Assembly: GCA_934274515.1 (NCBI GenBank)
Contig: CAKQTC010000011.1
Span: 1-64,000 of the forward strand
Length of the DNA stretch: 64,000 nt
Direction: 5' to 3'
From: an uncultured Clostridia bacterium
GTDB lineage: Bacteria; Bacillota; Clostridia; Christensenellales; DTU072
Shown here: positions 50,207 through 57,646 of the stretch, piece by piece
Numbering within the stretch: position 1 is the stretch's first letter
Layout: each line of letters opens with the position of its first letter
The notes under the pieces: model-generated
Database searches by the model: none
What the model was told of the DNA's origin: nothing
The model's input: only the letters and a program-made list of their open reading frames with translations
Position numbers and translations under genes: made by a program

Positions 50207-50512
50207 ATGACATTGGCAGAAGCGAAGAAATTAAAGGCTGGAGAGAGCCTTAGTGTATCTTACAAGGGGATTCGTCCTTGTACGTTCAAGAACCTAAAAG
50301 GCAACTGTGCCTTCATCGAGTTCGACAATGGCGACGGCAGCGGCAAGAGGCTTCACAGGGTTCTTGCCACTACGCTGGTAAAGGGCAAGATGGCGGAAAA
50401 AGGCAAGATGGCGGAACCAGCCTCAAAGGCTGGTCCAGACCCGAAGGACGAAGCCTTTGAGGCACTCCGCCTATTGGCGGACAAACTTGGCTATGAACTC
50501 ATAGCGAAATAG
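50207..50512 (+). CDS. Early hypothetical protein with short tandem repeat
   Basis: A 101-residue protein following the structured RNA. Residues ~60-70 contain KGKMAE twice, from an 18-nt tandem duplication in the DNA near 50388-50420. The C-terminal 30 residues form a helix (DEAFEALRLLADKLGYEL). GGAG precedes the start. Function unknown. Confidence 0.6.
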   Translation: MTLAEAKKLKAGESLSVSYKGIRPCTFKNLKGNCAFIEFDNGDGSGKRLHRVLATTLVKGKMAEKGKMAEPASKAGPDPKDEAFEALRLLADKLGYELIAK

Positions 50513-50516
50513 CCCG

Positions 50517-50568
50517 AATCCGCCTACCGTCAAGCGGTCGTAGTGGTGCAAGTCCACTAGGGCGGAAT
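50517..50568 (+). ncRNA. Small three-way-junction RNA in the intergenic gap
   Basis: ATTCCGCC-type outer stem (TCCGCC with GGCGGA, about 50518-50566) encloses a CCG/CGG hairpin and TAGTGG/CCACTA (50541-50546 with 50554-50559) capped by TGCAAGT. It fills the gap between two small genes. It may be a processing or translation-control element; the cap resembles the one at 44772-44778. Confidence 0.45.
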
Positions 50569-50589
50569 ACAAAAGTCAAGGAGGCGTGT

Positions 50590-50946
50590 ATGAAACACGA
50601 AAATTTTTCAAGAGAGTTGTTGGGCGGTTGCTTTGTGCCGCCCAACTATCAGGATTGGCACAACACACGCTGGAGCGATAGCCGTTACAAGGACGAGGAA
50701 AAACTCCAGAGTGTAAAGCAAAGACGGCATTTAGAAACCGTCTTTGATACCAAGGTGTCTACAGTAAGTTTTGACGCTGTAGACAGTGCGGAGCAGTGGT
50801 TGCTTAGCGATAAAAAGCACTTTGAGCAGCACTGTCTGAATGTCGCCTCGAAGGCAATGGCGAAAAAACGAATACGGCTTGAACGCAAGGCTAATCCGAA
50901 AGTTTGCAAGCCGTTTGACAGAAGCCTAGTAACAAAATGGCTCTAG
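50590..50946 (+). CDS. Early hypothetical protein, basic
   Basis: A 118-residue protein with a Trp/Asn-rich N-terminus (YQDWHNTRWSDSRY), a helical middle and a Lys/Arg-rich end. AAGGAGG precedes the start. No known motif; may bind nucleic acid. Confidence 0.65.
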   Translation: MKHENFSRELLGGCFVPPNYQDWHNTRWSDSRYKDEEKLQSVKQRRHLETVFDTKVSTVSFDAVDSAEQWLLSDKKHFEQHCLNVASKAMAKKRIRLERKANPKVCKPFDRSLVTKWL

Positions 50947-50959
50947 GCTAGGAGGTCTT

Positions 50960-51175
50960 ATGTATGAGATTGTAATAATGCTTGTTGTTGTGATGGTGTT
51001 TGCTATTGGTATAGGCGTAGTAATCTACGCCATCGCCGAGGCAATCAGGACACAACGATACATAAAGAACGTTTATCCCTTTGTGATAGACGGTAACAAA
51101 GGACGCAGAAAGTCAAGGCTGGAGCGTTGGTTGGACGCTTGCGACATTGCGGATGAGTGCAAGAGGCGTCTATGA
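50960..51175 (+). CDS. Small single-pass membrane protein
   Basis: A 71-residue protein whose residues 3-25 are a Val/Ile-rich membrane segment, followed by a basic cytoplasmic tail. AGGAGG precedes the ATG, and the stop overlaps the next start by ATGA. Early phage membrane peptides often affect host functions or exclusion, but nothing specific is visible. Confidence 0.6.
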   Translation: MYEIVIMLVVVMVFAIGIGVVIYAIAEAIRTQRYIKNVYPFVIDGNKGRRKSRLERWLDACDIADECKRRL

Positions 51176-51348
51176 GTGAACTGGACTTCGCCTGCTTTAA
51201 GCTAAAGCAGGCATTACACAACCCTTACGCCATTACAAGGCGTGAGGCAAAGAAAAGGGATGTTGCGGAGTCATGGAAGGCTATGCAACGTCAAACAGCA
51301 CAAAAGCGAAACAGGGCTAAGCGTAACAACTTAGCCCTTTATATTTAA
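51172..51348 (+). CDS. Small basic helical protein, 58 residues
   Basis: A 58-residue protein starting at the ATG that overlaps the previous stop (ATGA). It is rich in Lys, Arg, Gln and Ala (REAKKRDVAESWKAMQRQ), a single amphipathic helix by appearance. Function unknown. Confidence 0.55.
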   Translation: MSELDFACFKLKQALHNPYAITRREAKKRDVAESWKAMQRQTAQKRNRAKRNNLALYI

Positions 51349-51360
51349 GGGGAAACAGAT

Positions 51361-51570
51361 ATGGAACTATCAAAAGAGGAGATGTTAAAGCGACTCCCCT
51401 TATGGAACGCTGTTGCTCAGGGCAAGACAATCCAGCGTTTTTGTTTTGTCCGACTAGACTGGTATGACATCGGGGATGACTGCGACTTTGCCCTTGAAGT
51501 CTTTGATTTTCCTTTTTATTGGAAAGGTAAGCAGTATCTTCACCCATACAGAATAAAACCGGAGGGTTAA
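51361..51570 (+). CDS. Early hypothetical protein
   Basis: A 69-residue acidic protein with aromatic-rich C-terminus (DFPFYWKGKQYLHPYRI). GGGGAAA precedes the start and it is tightly followed by the next gene. No motif recognised. Confidence 0.55.
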   Translation: MELSKEEMLKRLPLWNAVAQGKTIQRFCFVRLDWYDIGDDCDFALEVFDFPFYWKGKQYLHPYRIKPEG

Positions 51571-51572
51571 TT

Positions 51573-51899
51573 ATGTTTTTTAGCATAGCAAAGGAACTTG
51601 AAAACGGAAAACTGCTTTCAAGAATTGTCATCGCCGAAGCCCGAAGGGTAAAGGCGATAAACGAGGATGGTGTAGACGCAGAGGCGTATGATGCTATCCA
51701 CGAGGGCGAAATATCCGCCCTGCGTATAAGGTCTTTCAGGCTGCCGAGGATTGAGTTTCAGTCTGAAAAAGAGTTCAGGAATTTTGTAAAAGACACTGCG
51801 AATAATAGCGGTGTCTTTTTTAATGACCCTAGATGTTTTGGGTATCTGATGGATGTCGCAAGGGGCTATCTATCAGACTTCGGATGGTTTGCAGGATGA
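51573..51899 (+). CDS. Early hypothetical protein
   Basis: A 108-residue protein with mixed helices and strands; FRLPRIEFQSEKEFRNFVKD is a strand-helix unit. GGAGGG precedes the start, and ATGA couples it to the next gene. Function unknown. Confidence 0.6.
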   Translation: MFFSIAKELENGKLLSRIVIAEARRVKAINEDGVDAEAYDAIHEGEISALRIRSFRLPRIEFQSEKEFRNFVKDTANNSGVFFNDPRCFGYLMDVARGYLSDFGWFAG

Positions 51900-52183
51900 C
51901 AACGGAAGGAAAAATAAAGGACGGCTTGCTTAAACCGTGGTACGGACTTCCAAAGATAGGATTTATCTATCACGGCGACTATGCAGACCCTGAACTTGAA
52001 TACAAGGAATTTCGCTTTAATGTCCACGCAATCGAGGACGCACTTTATAGCGACTTTGTGTATCGTTGCACGGTTAATAACGCAAAACCGACAGAGGAGG
52101 GGTTTGCGAAGTATATAAAGGCGAACGCTGAATCAGTGTACGAATATGCGGATTCAGTAGTCGAGTACAACAAAAAGGGCTAA
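51896..52183 (+). CDS. Early hypothetical protein
   Basis: A 95-residue acidic protein. The start at 51896 overlaps the previous stop (ATGA); a longer frame from 51833 would overlap far into that gene. It contains Tyr- and Asp-rich strands. Function unknown. Confidence 0.55.
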   Translation: MTTEGKIKDGLLKPWYGLPKIGFIYHGDYADPELEYKEFRFNVHAIEDALYSDFVYRCTVNNAKPTEEGFAKYIKANAESVYEYADSVVEYNKKG

Positions 52184-52198
52184 AAAAGGAGGCTTTTT

Positions 52199-52372
52199 AT
52201 GAAATATAAAATTGACTGGAGAGTGAATTTATATGGAACTATCTGCATAGAAGCGGATAGCGAGGAAGAGGCGGAGGAAATTCTTAGAAATACCTCGGAC
52301 ATTGAACTGATTCAAAAGAGCGAGGATGTAGATTCTTGCCTTGATTATGACGCTGTATTTGAGAAGGAGTAA
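52199..52372 (+). CDS. Small acidic protein, 57 residues
   Basis: Opens MKYKIDWRVNLYGTICIEAD and continues SEEEAEEILRNTS, a strand-helix pattern shared by many small early proteins that have IEVEAdSEEEA-type openings. AAAGGAGG lies in front, and the stop at 52370-52372 is 3 nt before the next ATG. It is too short for a 60-residue cut-off but clearly coding. Confidence 0.7.
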   Translation: MKYKIDWRVNLYGTICIEADSEEEAEEILRNTSDIELIQKSEDVDSCLDYDAVFEKE

Positions 52373-52375
52373 ATT

Positions 52376-52714
52376 ATGGCTTTTAGAGTAACACAAAAGG
52401 CTGTGAAAGATAATTACAGCAGGATATACAAAGCAGGATATTGTGCAATGCAGTATCTTCTTAGACCGTTCAACCGTGCCGCCTATACGGCTGGTATTTA
52501 TGGCTGGAACTACGATGTATTTGAGCCGTTTCAGGACGGCGTTGCAATCTGCACCGGCTACCGCAATATGCCGGGCAGCTGGCTTGAGAACATTGGGATA
52601 TATGAGAAGGAGGCTTGCAAGGTTTGGAACAACCTTAGCATACCTTATGAGGAACAGGTAGCAAAGACAAAGGTTCTGCTCAAGCAGTTGCTTGTTGACA
52701 ATGGCGTTTACTAG
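52376..52714 (+). CDS. Early hypothetical protein, Tyr-rich
   Basis: A 112-residue protein with a helical start, a Tyr/Gly/Trp-rich centre (AYTAGIYGWNYDVF) and a helical end. It has the clustering NIGIYEKEACKVWN seen in several phage proteins of unknown role. Tightly packed between neighbours. Confidence 0.6.
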   Translation: MAFRVTQKAVKDNYSRIYKAGYCAMQYLLRPFNRAAYTAGIYGWNYDVFEPFQDGVAICTGYRNMPGSWLENIGIYEKEACKVWNNLSIPYEEQVAKTKVLLKQLLVDNGVY

Positions 52715-52723
52715 GAGGTTGAA

Positions 52724-52915
52724 ATGGGTTTGCACGAACGGATAGAAACCTGCGAAGGCATAGTTGTATCAAGGGTGGGAAAGGTTGTAACAGTCTTTCA
52801 GCAGGGAACCAAGATAAGGCAGTTCTTTTTTAATGAACTAAAGACGGCGGAAAAAGCCTTTACAGAATGGGAGGTATTATGCAAAACAGGGCTGTTTTCA
52901 AGAATGGCGGTATGA
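52724..52915 (+). CDS. Small hypothetical protein
   Basis: A 63-residue protein, beta-rich at the start (IVVSRVGKVVTVFQQG) and helical at the end. AGGAGG precedes the ATG. Function unknown. Confidence 0.55.
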   Translation: MGLHERIETCEGIVVSRVGKVVTVFQQGTKIRQFFFNELKTAEKAFTEWEVLCKTGLFSRMAV

Positions 52916-53094
52916 CATTAAGGCTTATCGCCAAAAAGAAAGATTCTGCGGTGTTCGCAAGGTTGAACACGGACGGCACCAACCACGACTTTATATATGC
53001 GTGGATTGTGCATTTTGACGGAGAAAATGTCTGGTGGGGGCAAGGAAGTTATGACCTCACAAAAGAACAGGCTTTGAGAATACTTGATGCCTGA
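52912..53094 (+). CDS. Small hypothetical protein
   Basis: A 60-residue protein with FIYAWIVHFDGENVWWGQG and a helical end. The start at 52912 overlaps the previous stop (ATGA); an in-frame ATG at 52879 is an alternative with GGAGG only 4 nt away. Function unknown. Confidence 0.55.
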   Translation: MTLRLIAKKKDSAVFARLNTDGTNHDFIYAWIVHFDGENVWWGQGSYDLTKEQALRILDA

Positions 53095-53109
53095 ACCTAG
53101 GAGGAAAAT

Positions 53110-53475
53110 ATGATAAAGACAAAAGACGGAAAAAGATTCACAAACTATTATGTTGCTGTAAGCAACATCTGCAACAAGATTCTTTGCAACAATATCGGGG
53201 AAATTGACCCCTCGATTTGGGATAACATACGTTTCTGCACGGAGGATAAAGAGGGTAACGCAATCGACATTTATCAGTATTTTATCACCGATTGTTGCGA
53301 GTCGGACGTTGACTTATTGGAAAAGACATTTGGGCTACTTTTTACATACTCCAACTTGCTGAACTGCTATGTCCTTTGTGTTGACAACTTCGGAACTCCA
53401 TGGATAGGAGTTGAGGTTCAGGTTCTTAACGATTCAATCAGCGATAGCGATATTGAGATGTGGGAGAAGAGATAG
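53110..53475 (+). CDS. Early hypothetical protein
   Basis: A 121-residue acidic protein with several Cys (CNKILCNN, CCES) that do not form a clear metal motif. AGGAGG precedes the start. The next gene begins directly after the stop. Function unknown. Confidence 0.6.
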   Translation: MIKTKDGKRFTNYYVAVSNICNKILCNNIGEIDPSIWDNIRFCTEDKEGNAIDIYQYFITDCCESDVDLLEKTFGLLFTYSNLLNCYVLCVDNFGTPWIGVEVQVLNDSISDSDIEMWEKR

Positions 53476-53670
53476 ATGGAAATTCTATTCAGAAATAAAA
53501 ACAATGTCTGCAAATTCTGCCTTAAAACCAAGGCAGATAACATTTATGAGCTGAGCAAAAAAGAATGTCTGTTCATAAATAACACGGTTGCACTGAATGC
53601 AGGCTTCGTATGGGAGCCGGTTGCGACAGGTTTTGCGGCTGCAAATAAATTACCATTACTACTTATCTAA
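53476..53670 (+). CDS. Small hypothetical protein with Cys pair
   Basis: A 64-residue protein with CKFCLKTKAD near residue 12 and an Ala/Leu-rich end. It starts at the base after the previous stop and is followed by a strong terminator, closing this transcript segment. Confidence 0.5.
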   Translation: MEILFRNKNNVCKFCLKTKADNIYELSKKECLFINNTVALNAGFVWEPVATGFAAANKLPLLLI

Positions 53671-53702
53671 AAGGTTATCCGTATTTTTGGATAACCTTTT
53701 TT
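53669..53702 (+). terminator. Intrinsic terminator inside the early operon
   Basis: A 12-bp stem AAAAGGTTATCC/GGATAACCTTTT (53669-53680 with 53689-53700) with an 8-nt loop and T-rich tail. It overlaps the end of the 64-residue gene. Confidence 0.85.
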
Positions 53703-53719
53703 ATTATGCGGAGGCATAT

Positions 53720-54649
53720 ATGACAAAAGACGAAGTGAATAAAGTTGTACAGTATACAAAAGAATATTATAAATATTCTTTACAGGACGACGGATGCACA
53801 ATAGAAAGATACGTTGATTATAGTGATAAGTTCCCCGAAAAGGCTATATCACGGATTCTTCGTGCAGGCAATCCTAGAGACTGTTTTTACAACACTATTG
53901 ATAAGTGGGATTGTAATTGTGATGACTGGAGTTATGAAACAGAATTCTTTGATGGTCTTGCCAAGTTGTGCAATGAAAACAATATAGATGAGGATGAAGC
54001 AAGGGATGTAGTCTTCGAGAATTTCCAGTGGTATTATCCCGAGGACTACTTGAATCCAGAATTCAATGCGGTAATTCAACTAGATACTGGTGATGGTAAT
54101 TACGATTTTACCATGCACAATATCCTGAATTATGCGAAAGATTACGGTTACTGTAATGGATTAGAAAAAATCGCAGGATTGCATTGGCTTGCAAAGCAGC
54201 AGGGGCGTTTAGGACTGCTAAAGAAAGAGATAGAATCCAGCCGTTATTCAGATGAGAAATGTTCAGAGAGTCCATTTGTTGAAAGTTCAATAACAGAACT
54301 TGAGAACCTATGTACAAACATGAGTGCAGTTACATTCCTTGTAAAAATGCACTTAATGGACGCTATAAATATCTTGCAAAAAATAAGGGAAAACATAGAC
54401 AACTTCAACCCTTACCAGCCGCTTGATACAAGTGGTTGCCCATTTGGTTATATAGTGTTGTCAAAAGACACTGTAACCGGATTATATGACAGTTGGCAAG
54501 GTGGTGGTTCTCTTATGGAGATAAAACTTGAAAAGGACGTAAAAATTCCGATTCATCTTATCAATTCAATCGACACAGATAATAATTTCCAAGATGTTAA
54601 TGGGATGACAGGAGAGTGTTGGAAAGAAACTCTTCTTAAAATCGCATAG
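53720..54649 (+). CDS. Early protein, 309 residues, unknown
   Basis: The largest unknown protein of the early block. It is acidic and helical, with a WDCNCDDWSYETEFFDGLA stretch near 65-85 and a beta-rich C-terminal third (PFGYIVLSKDTVTGLYDSW). GGAGG lies 5 nt before the ATG at 53720; an earlier in-frame ATG would be inside the previous gene. No family recognised. It and the next gene are a pair spaced 9 nt apart. Confidence 0.65.
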   Translation: MTKDEVNKVVQYTKEYYKYSLQDDGCTIERYVDYSDKFPEKAISRILRAGNPRDCFYNTIDKWDCNCDDWSYETEFFDGLAKLCNENNIDEDEARDVVFENFQWYYPEDYLNPEFNAVIQLDTGDGNYDFTMHNILNYAKDYGYCNGLEKIAGLHWLAKQQGRLGLLKKEIESSRYSDEKCSESPFVESSITELENLCTNMSAVTFLVKMHLMDAINILQKIRENIDNFNPYQPLDTSGCPFGYIVLSKDTVTGLYDSWQGGGSLMEIKLEKDVKIPIHLINSIDTDNNFQDVNGMTGECWKETLLKIA

Positions 54650-54658
54650 GAGGTTTTT

Positions 54659-55312
54659 ATGAAATTTATATATGAAAATTTCAGCGAAGACATATTTCCG
54701 GGGTTTTACGAAACAACCCTTTATAACTCCGGGATGTTTGACTACTGCAAGTGTCCTGACGGATTTTACAAAGACTTCAAGGCGGAAGAATTTCAGAACT
54801 ATCAGATTGAAACCTGCAAGGACTGGGTTTCTGAAATGGCAAAACAGATTAAGGGAAATCCGATAGGGCTCAAGATTCTTGGGTATGCTGGAATGAGTTC
54901 GCCAAGAGAATACAATTTCAGGACAGACAGAATCTCTGTTCTTATCAATGTAAATCTCTCTAAACTGAAAAAAATCTGCTTTACAGACAATTCGGCGGAG
55001 TTTAACAAATACCTTGCTGACAACTGGACTAGTTACAGCGGCTTTATCTCATTCATCCCGAATAACCTCTATCGGTTTAAGGATAAATACATAAACTGCC
55101 CGAACAGCAGAGATGAACTCACTCAAATAATGATTGAGTGGTACCTGCTGAAATTTATAGATTTTGATGAAATCACAATGGATATGTATGACAGCCAGTA
55201 TGAAAGGCTAGAGGGCAAACTGGCACTTGTCAAAGACGAGGATTCGTCAGAGTGGAATTATGAATACTCTGACGAAACGGATATGTATATCCCGACGGAA
55301 AAAATCGCATAA
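54659..55312 (+). CDS. Early protein, 217 residues, unknown
   Basis: An acidic protein rich in Tyr, Phe and Asn, with a mid-region LKILGYAGMSSPREYNF and an Asp/Glu-rich end. AGGAGG precedes the start. It is coupled to the 309-residue gene. The acidity could suggest DNA mimicry, but there is no motif to support that. Confidence 0.6.
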   Translation: MKFIYENFSEDIFPGFYETTLYNSGMFDYCKCPDGFYKDFKAEEFQNYQIETCKDWVSEMAKQIKGNPIGLKILGYAGMSSPREYNFRTDRISVLINVNLSKLKKICFTDNSAEFNKYLADNWTSYSGFISFIPNNLYRFKDKYINCPNSRDELTQIMIEWYLLKFIDFDEITMDMYDSQYERLEGKLALVKDEDSSEWNYEYSDETDMYIPTEKIA

Positions 55313-55371
55313 AAAAAAGCAGAGAGAGTGAAATTTAATTGGCAAGCAAGGACTTGCAAAGGTGGTTTTAT

Positions 55372-55464
55372 ATGATTAGCACAGAGATTTTCGACTACAT
55401 TTCAGAGGCGGAACTGACAGAGCTGTTTGACGACTGTCCGATTTACGGAGTTACGGAGGAGTAA
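55372..55464 (+). CDS. Very small acidic protein, 30 residues
   Basis: Opens MISTEIFDYISEAELTELFD and ends in GVTEE. AAAGGTGG precedes the ATG, and the stop abuts the next ATG exactly (55464/55465). Strongly acidic. Short enough to be missed; coding status rests on ribosome site and tight packing. Confidence 0.5.
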   Translation: MISTEIFDYISEAELTELFDDCPIYGVTEE

Positions 55465-55632
55465 ATGCGATACCTAGAAAGATATTCAGATGCTGCGAAG
55501 CAGAACGCATACATGAACGCCGTTGACTGTTTATATTTCGGCTACGGTATTTCTTACTGGAACGACTGCGGATGCGAAGACCGCATGGAGGTCTGGAAAC
55601 AAGCAAGGGAGGATATGGCAAATGGCTTGTGA
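55465..55632 (+). CDS. Small protein, 55 residues
   Basis: Starts directly after the previous stop, with GGAGG inside the previous gene. Helical, with MRYLERYSDAAKQNAYMNAV at the start and CGCED near residue 35. Its end overlaps the next gene by 11 nt. Function unknown. Confidence 0.6.
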   Translation: MRYLERYSDAAKQNAYMNAVDCLYFGYGISYWNDCGCEDRMEVWKQAREDMANGL

Positions 55633-55804
55633 ACAAACAAAGGATGTTAGGATATTTTTCGAGAATGGCGATTCCGCTATAACAATGATAAACGGAACAA
55701 AAGAGCAGATAGAGCAATACTATCTAAACAAGACATTCAACATTGGCACTGTAAATGACAATGTGCAGAAGTGCATAAAGATTGAATTCCAGGAGGACAG
55801 ATGA
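55622..55804 (+). CDS. Small protein, 60 residues
   Basis: A 60-residue protein with beta pattern (DVRIFFENGDSAITMING) and a short helix. GGGAGG precedes the ATG at 55622 by 9 nt; a longer frame starting at 55523 lacks a site. Function unknown. A terminator follows. Confidence 0.6.
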   Translation: MACEQTKDVRIFFENGDSAITMINGTKEQIEQYYLNKTFNIGTVNDNVQKCIKIEFQEDR

Positions 55805-55827
55805 AATTTCTGTTTATGACTTTGAAT

Positions 55828-55857
55828 AAGGCGACTAGATAGGTCGCCTTTAATTTT
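55828..55857 (+). terminator. Intrinsic terminator
   Basis: An 8-bp stem AAGGCGAC/GTCGCCTT (55828-55835 with 55843-55850), 7-nt loop, then TAATTTTT. It separates the preceding small genes from the duplicated 92-residue gene. Confidence 0.7.
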
Positions 55858-55871
55858 TATGGGAGTTTTAT

Positions 55872-56150
55872 ATGTCTAGTAAAAAAATCTATTTATTCTA
55901 TACTTGTGATTCTAACAAAATGATTGAATCGATGAGAGTTTCTTGTGTTACAACATCTTTACGTAGGTTAAAAAAGTCTTTGATTGCCAACATCAACCGT
56001 GGACTTATTCCTGATTTGTCTGAAAACGATAAAAATATATGTATAAGAGAAATCAGGAATATTTTTAGTAGCACAATTCCATCTATGATTGCAGAGGAAA
56101 TAAACAAATATTTTTCTAGCTATATTTATATTCAAGTTTGGTATGACTAA
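55872..56150 (+). CDS. 92-residue protein, copy A of a duplicated gene
   Basis: A basic 92-residue protein with CVTTSLRRLKKSLIANI and a helical C-terminus ending in YIYIQVWYD. Copy B at 62478-62756 differs at only six nucleotides by my count, and the GGAGTTTTATATG leader is also shared. Composition is more AT-rich than neighbouring genes. Function unknown. Near-identity suggests a recent duplication or a small mobile cassette. Confidence 0.65.
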   Translation: MSSKKIYLFYTCDSNKMIESMRVSCVTTSLRRLKKSLIANINRGLIPDLSENDKNICIREIRNIFSSTIPSMIAEEINKYFSSYIYIQVWYD

Positions 56151-56212
56151 AAAAAAGATTATAAATGAAAATTCGTCTTTACAAAAAAGTCAAACTGCAA
56201 GGAGGTTTTCAA

Positions 56213-56401
56213 ATGAAATTTGTTGTCAAAGTAACAGAACTCCGCTCATATCTTGTCGAGGTTGAGGCGGAGAATACAAAAAAGGCGAATGACATCGTTC
56301 TTGCGGAAATAGACAAGAAAAATCTTCCGCAGACAGTAAACAGAGAAGAGAGGGTTATTGTTGAATTTAATAAGTCAAAAGGAGTATGGAGTAAAAGATG
56401 A
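56213..56401 (+). CDS. Small protein, 62 residues
   Basis: Opens MKFVVKVTELRSYLVEVEAEN and continues with a helix, the strand-helix plan common to small early proteins here. CAAGGAGG precedes the ATG at 56213; the longer frame from 56165 is less likely. ATGA overlap with the SSB-like gene. Confidence 0.65.
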   Translation: MKFVVKVTELRSYLVEVEAENTKKANDIVLAEIDKKNLPQTVNREERVIVEFNKSKGVWSKR

Positions 56402-56715
56402 ACGAGGTAAGACTATCAGGAAAGGTAACAAAGGCATACATAAAGGATGACGGAACATTCATAATGCGGCTAGCGTGCAAATATGACCACAAAATAGGGG
56501 CGGAGACAATACGCTGCGAGTCATCGTTTCCGGTGATTATGAGCGACACTGCCAAGACCAAACATCTTGACGTGATAGCAGGCGACAAGGTTCTTGTTAC
56601 AGGTTATCTAAGGGTTGATTTCAGGCTAAGCAAAACCGGACAGGAACGGCAGAAACTGAATATCTACGCATCGGAGATTGAGGTAACAAAAGAGGCTTGG
56701 AATCAAGGAATCTAA
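56398..56715 (+). CDS. SSB-like OB-fold protein 1
   Basis: A 105-residue protein with the strand order of single-stranded DNA-binding proteins: MNEVRLSGKVTKAYI at the start, a HLDVIAGDKVLVTGYLRVD region and a LNIYASEIEV strand. The acidic SSB tail is absent. It would protect ssDNA during replication or recombination. It shares the operon with a second SSB-like gene 4.5 kb downstream. Confidence 0.65.
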   Translation: MNEVRLSGKVTKAYIKDDGTFIMRLACKYDHKIGAETIRCESSFPVIMSDTAKTKHLDVIAGDKVLVTGYLRVDFRLSKTGQERQKLNIYASEIEVTKEAWNQGI

Positions 56716-56717
56716 TA

Positions 56718-56801
56718 GTTAGTATATTTTTTTTACTAAGAGTATACAAAATATATATAAAAATACTTGTTAGTATATAAAACGTATATTATAATACTAA
56801 C
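56718..56801 (+). promoter_or_regulatory. Strong promoter with GTTAGTAT operator repeats
   Basis: TTGTTA (56767-56772), an exact 17-nt spacer and TATAAT (56790-56795). GTTAGTATAT occurs at 56718-56727 and 56769-56778, and the inverted ATACTAAC at 56794-56801 overlaps the -10. This looks like a regulated early promoter for the ComM-like segment. Confidence 0.75.
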
Positions 56802-56835
56802 AAAGGCATATAAAGTTATGCAAGGAGAAAAGAAA

Positions 56836-57603
56836 ATGAAAGCAGGCGACAGATTTATTCAGGTTTATGATCGTTTAAAAGATGATTACATTGAGTTTCA
56901 AGTTCATACCGTCGATAAGCTGTCAAAGGACGGTAAGAAAATCAGAACTTTAAGCAACGACATTGTTGAGGTGGACGACGACAAAATCATTACCTCTGGG
57001 CATGATTTTCAAAGGACGGTCATGAAACTTATGGAAAAGACGGATTTCCATAAGTCCTTTAAGACGTACAACCATTTTGTAGTACATTTTACGGTTTATC
57101 CTACAAACCATAGCTTTGGGTCAATTGAGCCGGTGATTCCAGTGGATGATGAGTTTGATGATACAGTCCATCTTTTTTATGGTGGGGGAAGATTCACTGT
57201 CGAGGCGAAACTTGCAGAGAACACTGGTTTCAGTAAGTTAGAGGAGCGGAAAATAGAGGCAAACCATATAGAGAGCTACTGGTTTATAACCGGATTTGAT
57301 AGCTTGATTGCTTTTTTTGCAGATAAGGCACGCTGGACTAATGAGCCTAGTCTTCTTGAAAAAATCAACGAATGGCTGGGGGAAAATGGTTATGACAAGA
57401 CAAACGAACCCTTGAAAGACTATTTAGGCGGAACAACGCAAGTTGAATGGGCTATAGACAACAATATTGACTGTTTGGATTACGACCGTTGGCAACTTGT
57501 GCAAAAATTATTAAAGCACGAATTAAAATATGAAACGGCAAGAGAGATTTTCAATACTCTTTACGAAAAAGAAGAGATTGAGATTTTCGATTGCGATAGA
57601 TGA
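56836..57603 (+). CDS. Early protein, 255 residues, unknown
   Basis: An acidic alpha/beta protein. The first 60 residues look like a small beta-barrel (DRFIQVYDRLKDDYIEFQV). The middle has VHFTVYPTNHSFG and the end is helical. AAGGAGAAA precedes the ATG at 56836. It is the first gene after the strong promoter and precedes the ComM-like gene; a partner role is possible but no family is recognised. Confidence 0.6.
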   Translation: MKAGDRFIQVYDRLKDDYIEFQVHTVDKLSKDGKKIRTLSNDIVEVDDDKIITSGHDFQRTVMKLMEKTDFHKSFKTYNHFVVHFTVYPTNHSFGSIEPVIPVDDEFDDTVHLFYGGGRFTVEAKLAENTGFSKLEERKIEANHIESYWFITGFDSLIAFFADKARWTNEPSLLEKINEWLGENGYDKTNEPLKDYLGGTTQVEWAIDNNIDCLDYDRWQLVQKLLKHELKYETAREIFNTLYEKEEIEIFDCDR

Positions 57604-57646
57604 TTGGTATTCACTGATAAAACTTTAAGAAAAAGGAGAATAAAAA

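Noticed and set aside
55801..55842. 13-codon frame before the terminator
   Set aside because: No ribosome site of its own and the stop falls in the terminator loop; likely chance.
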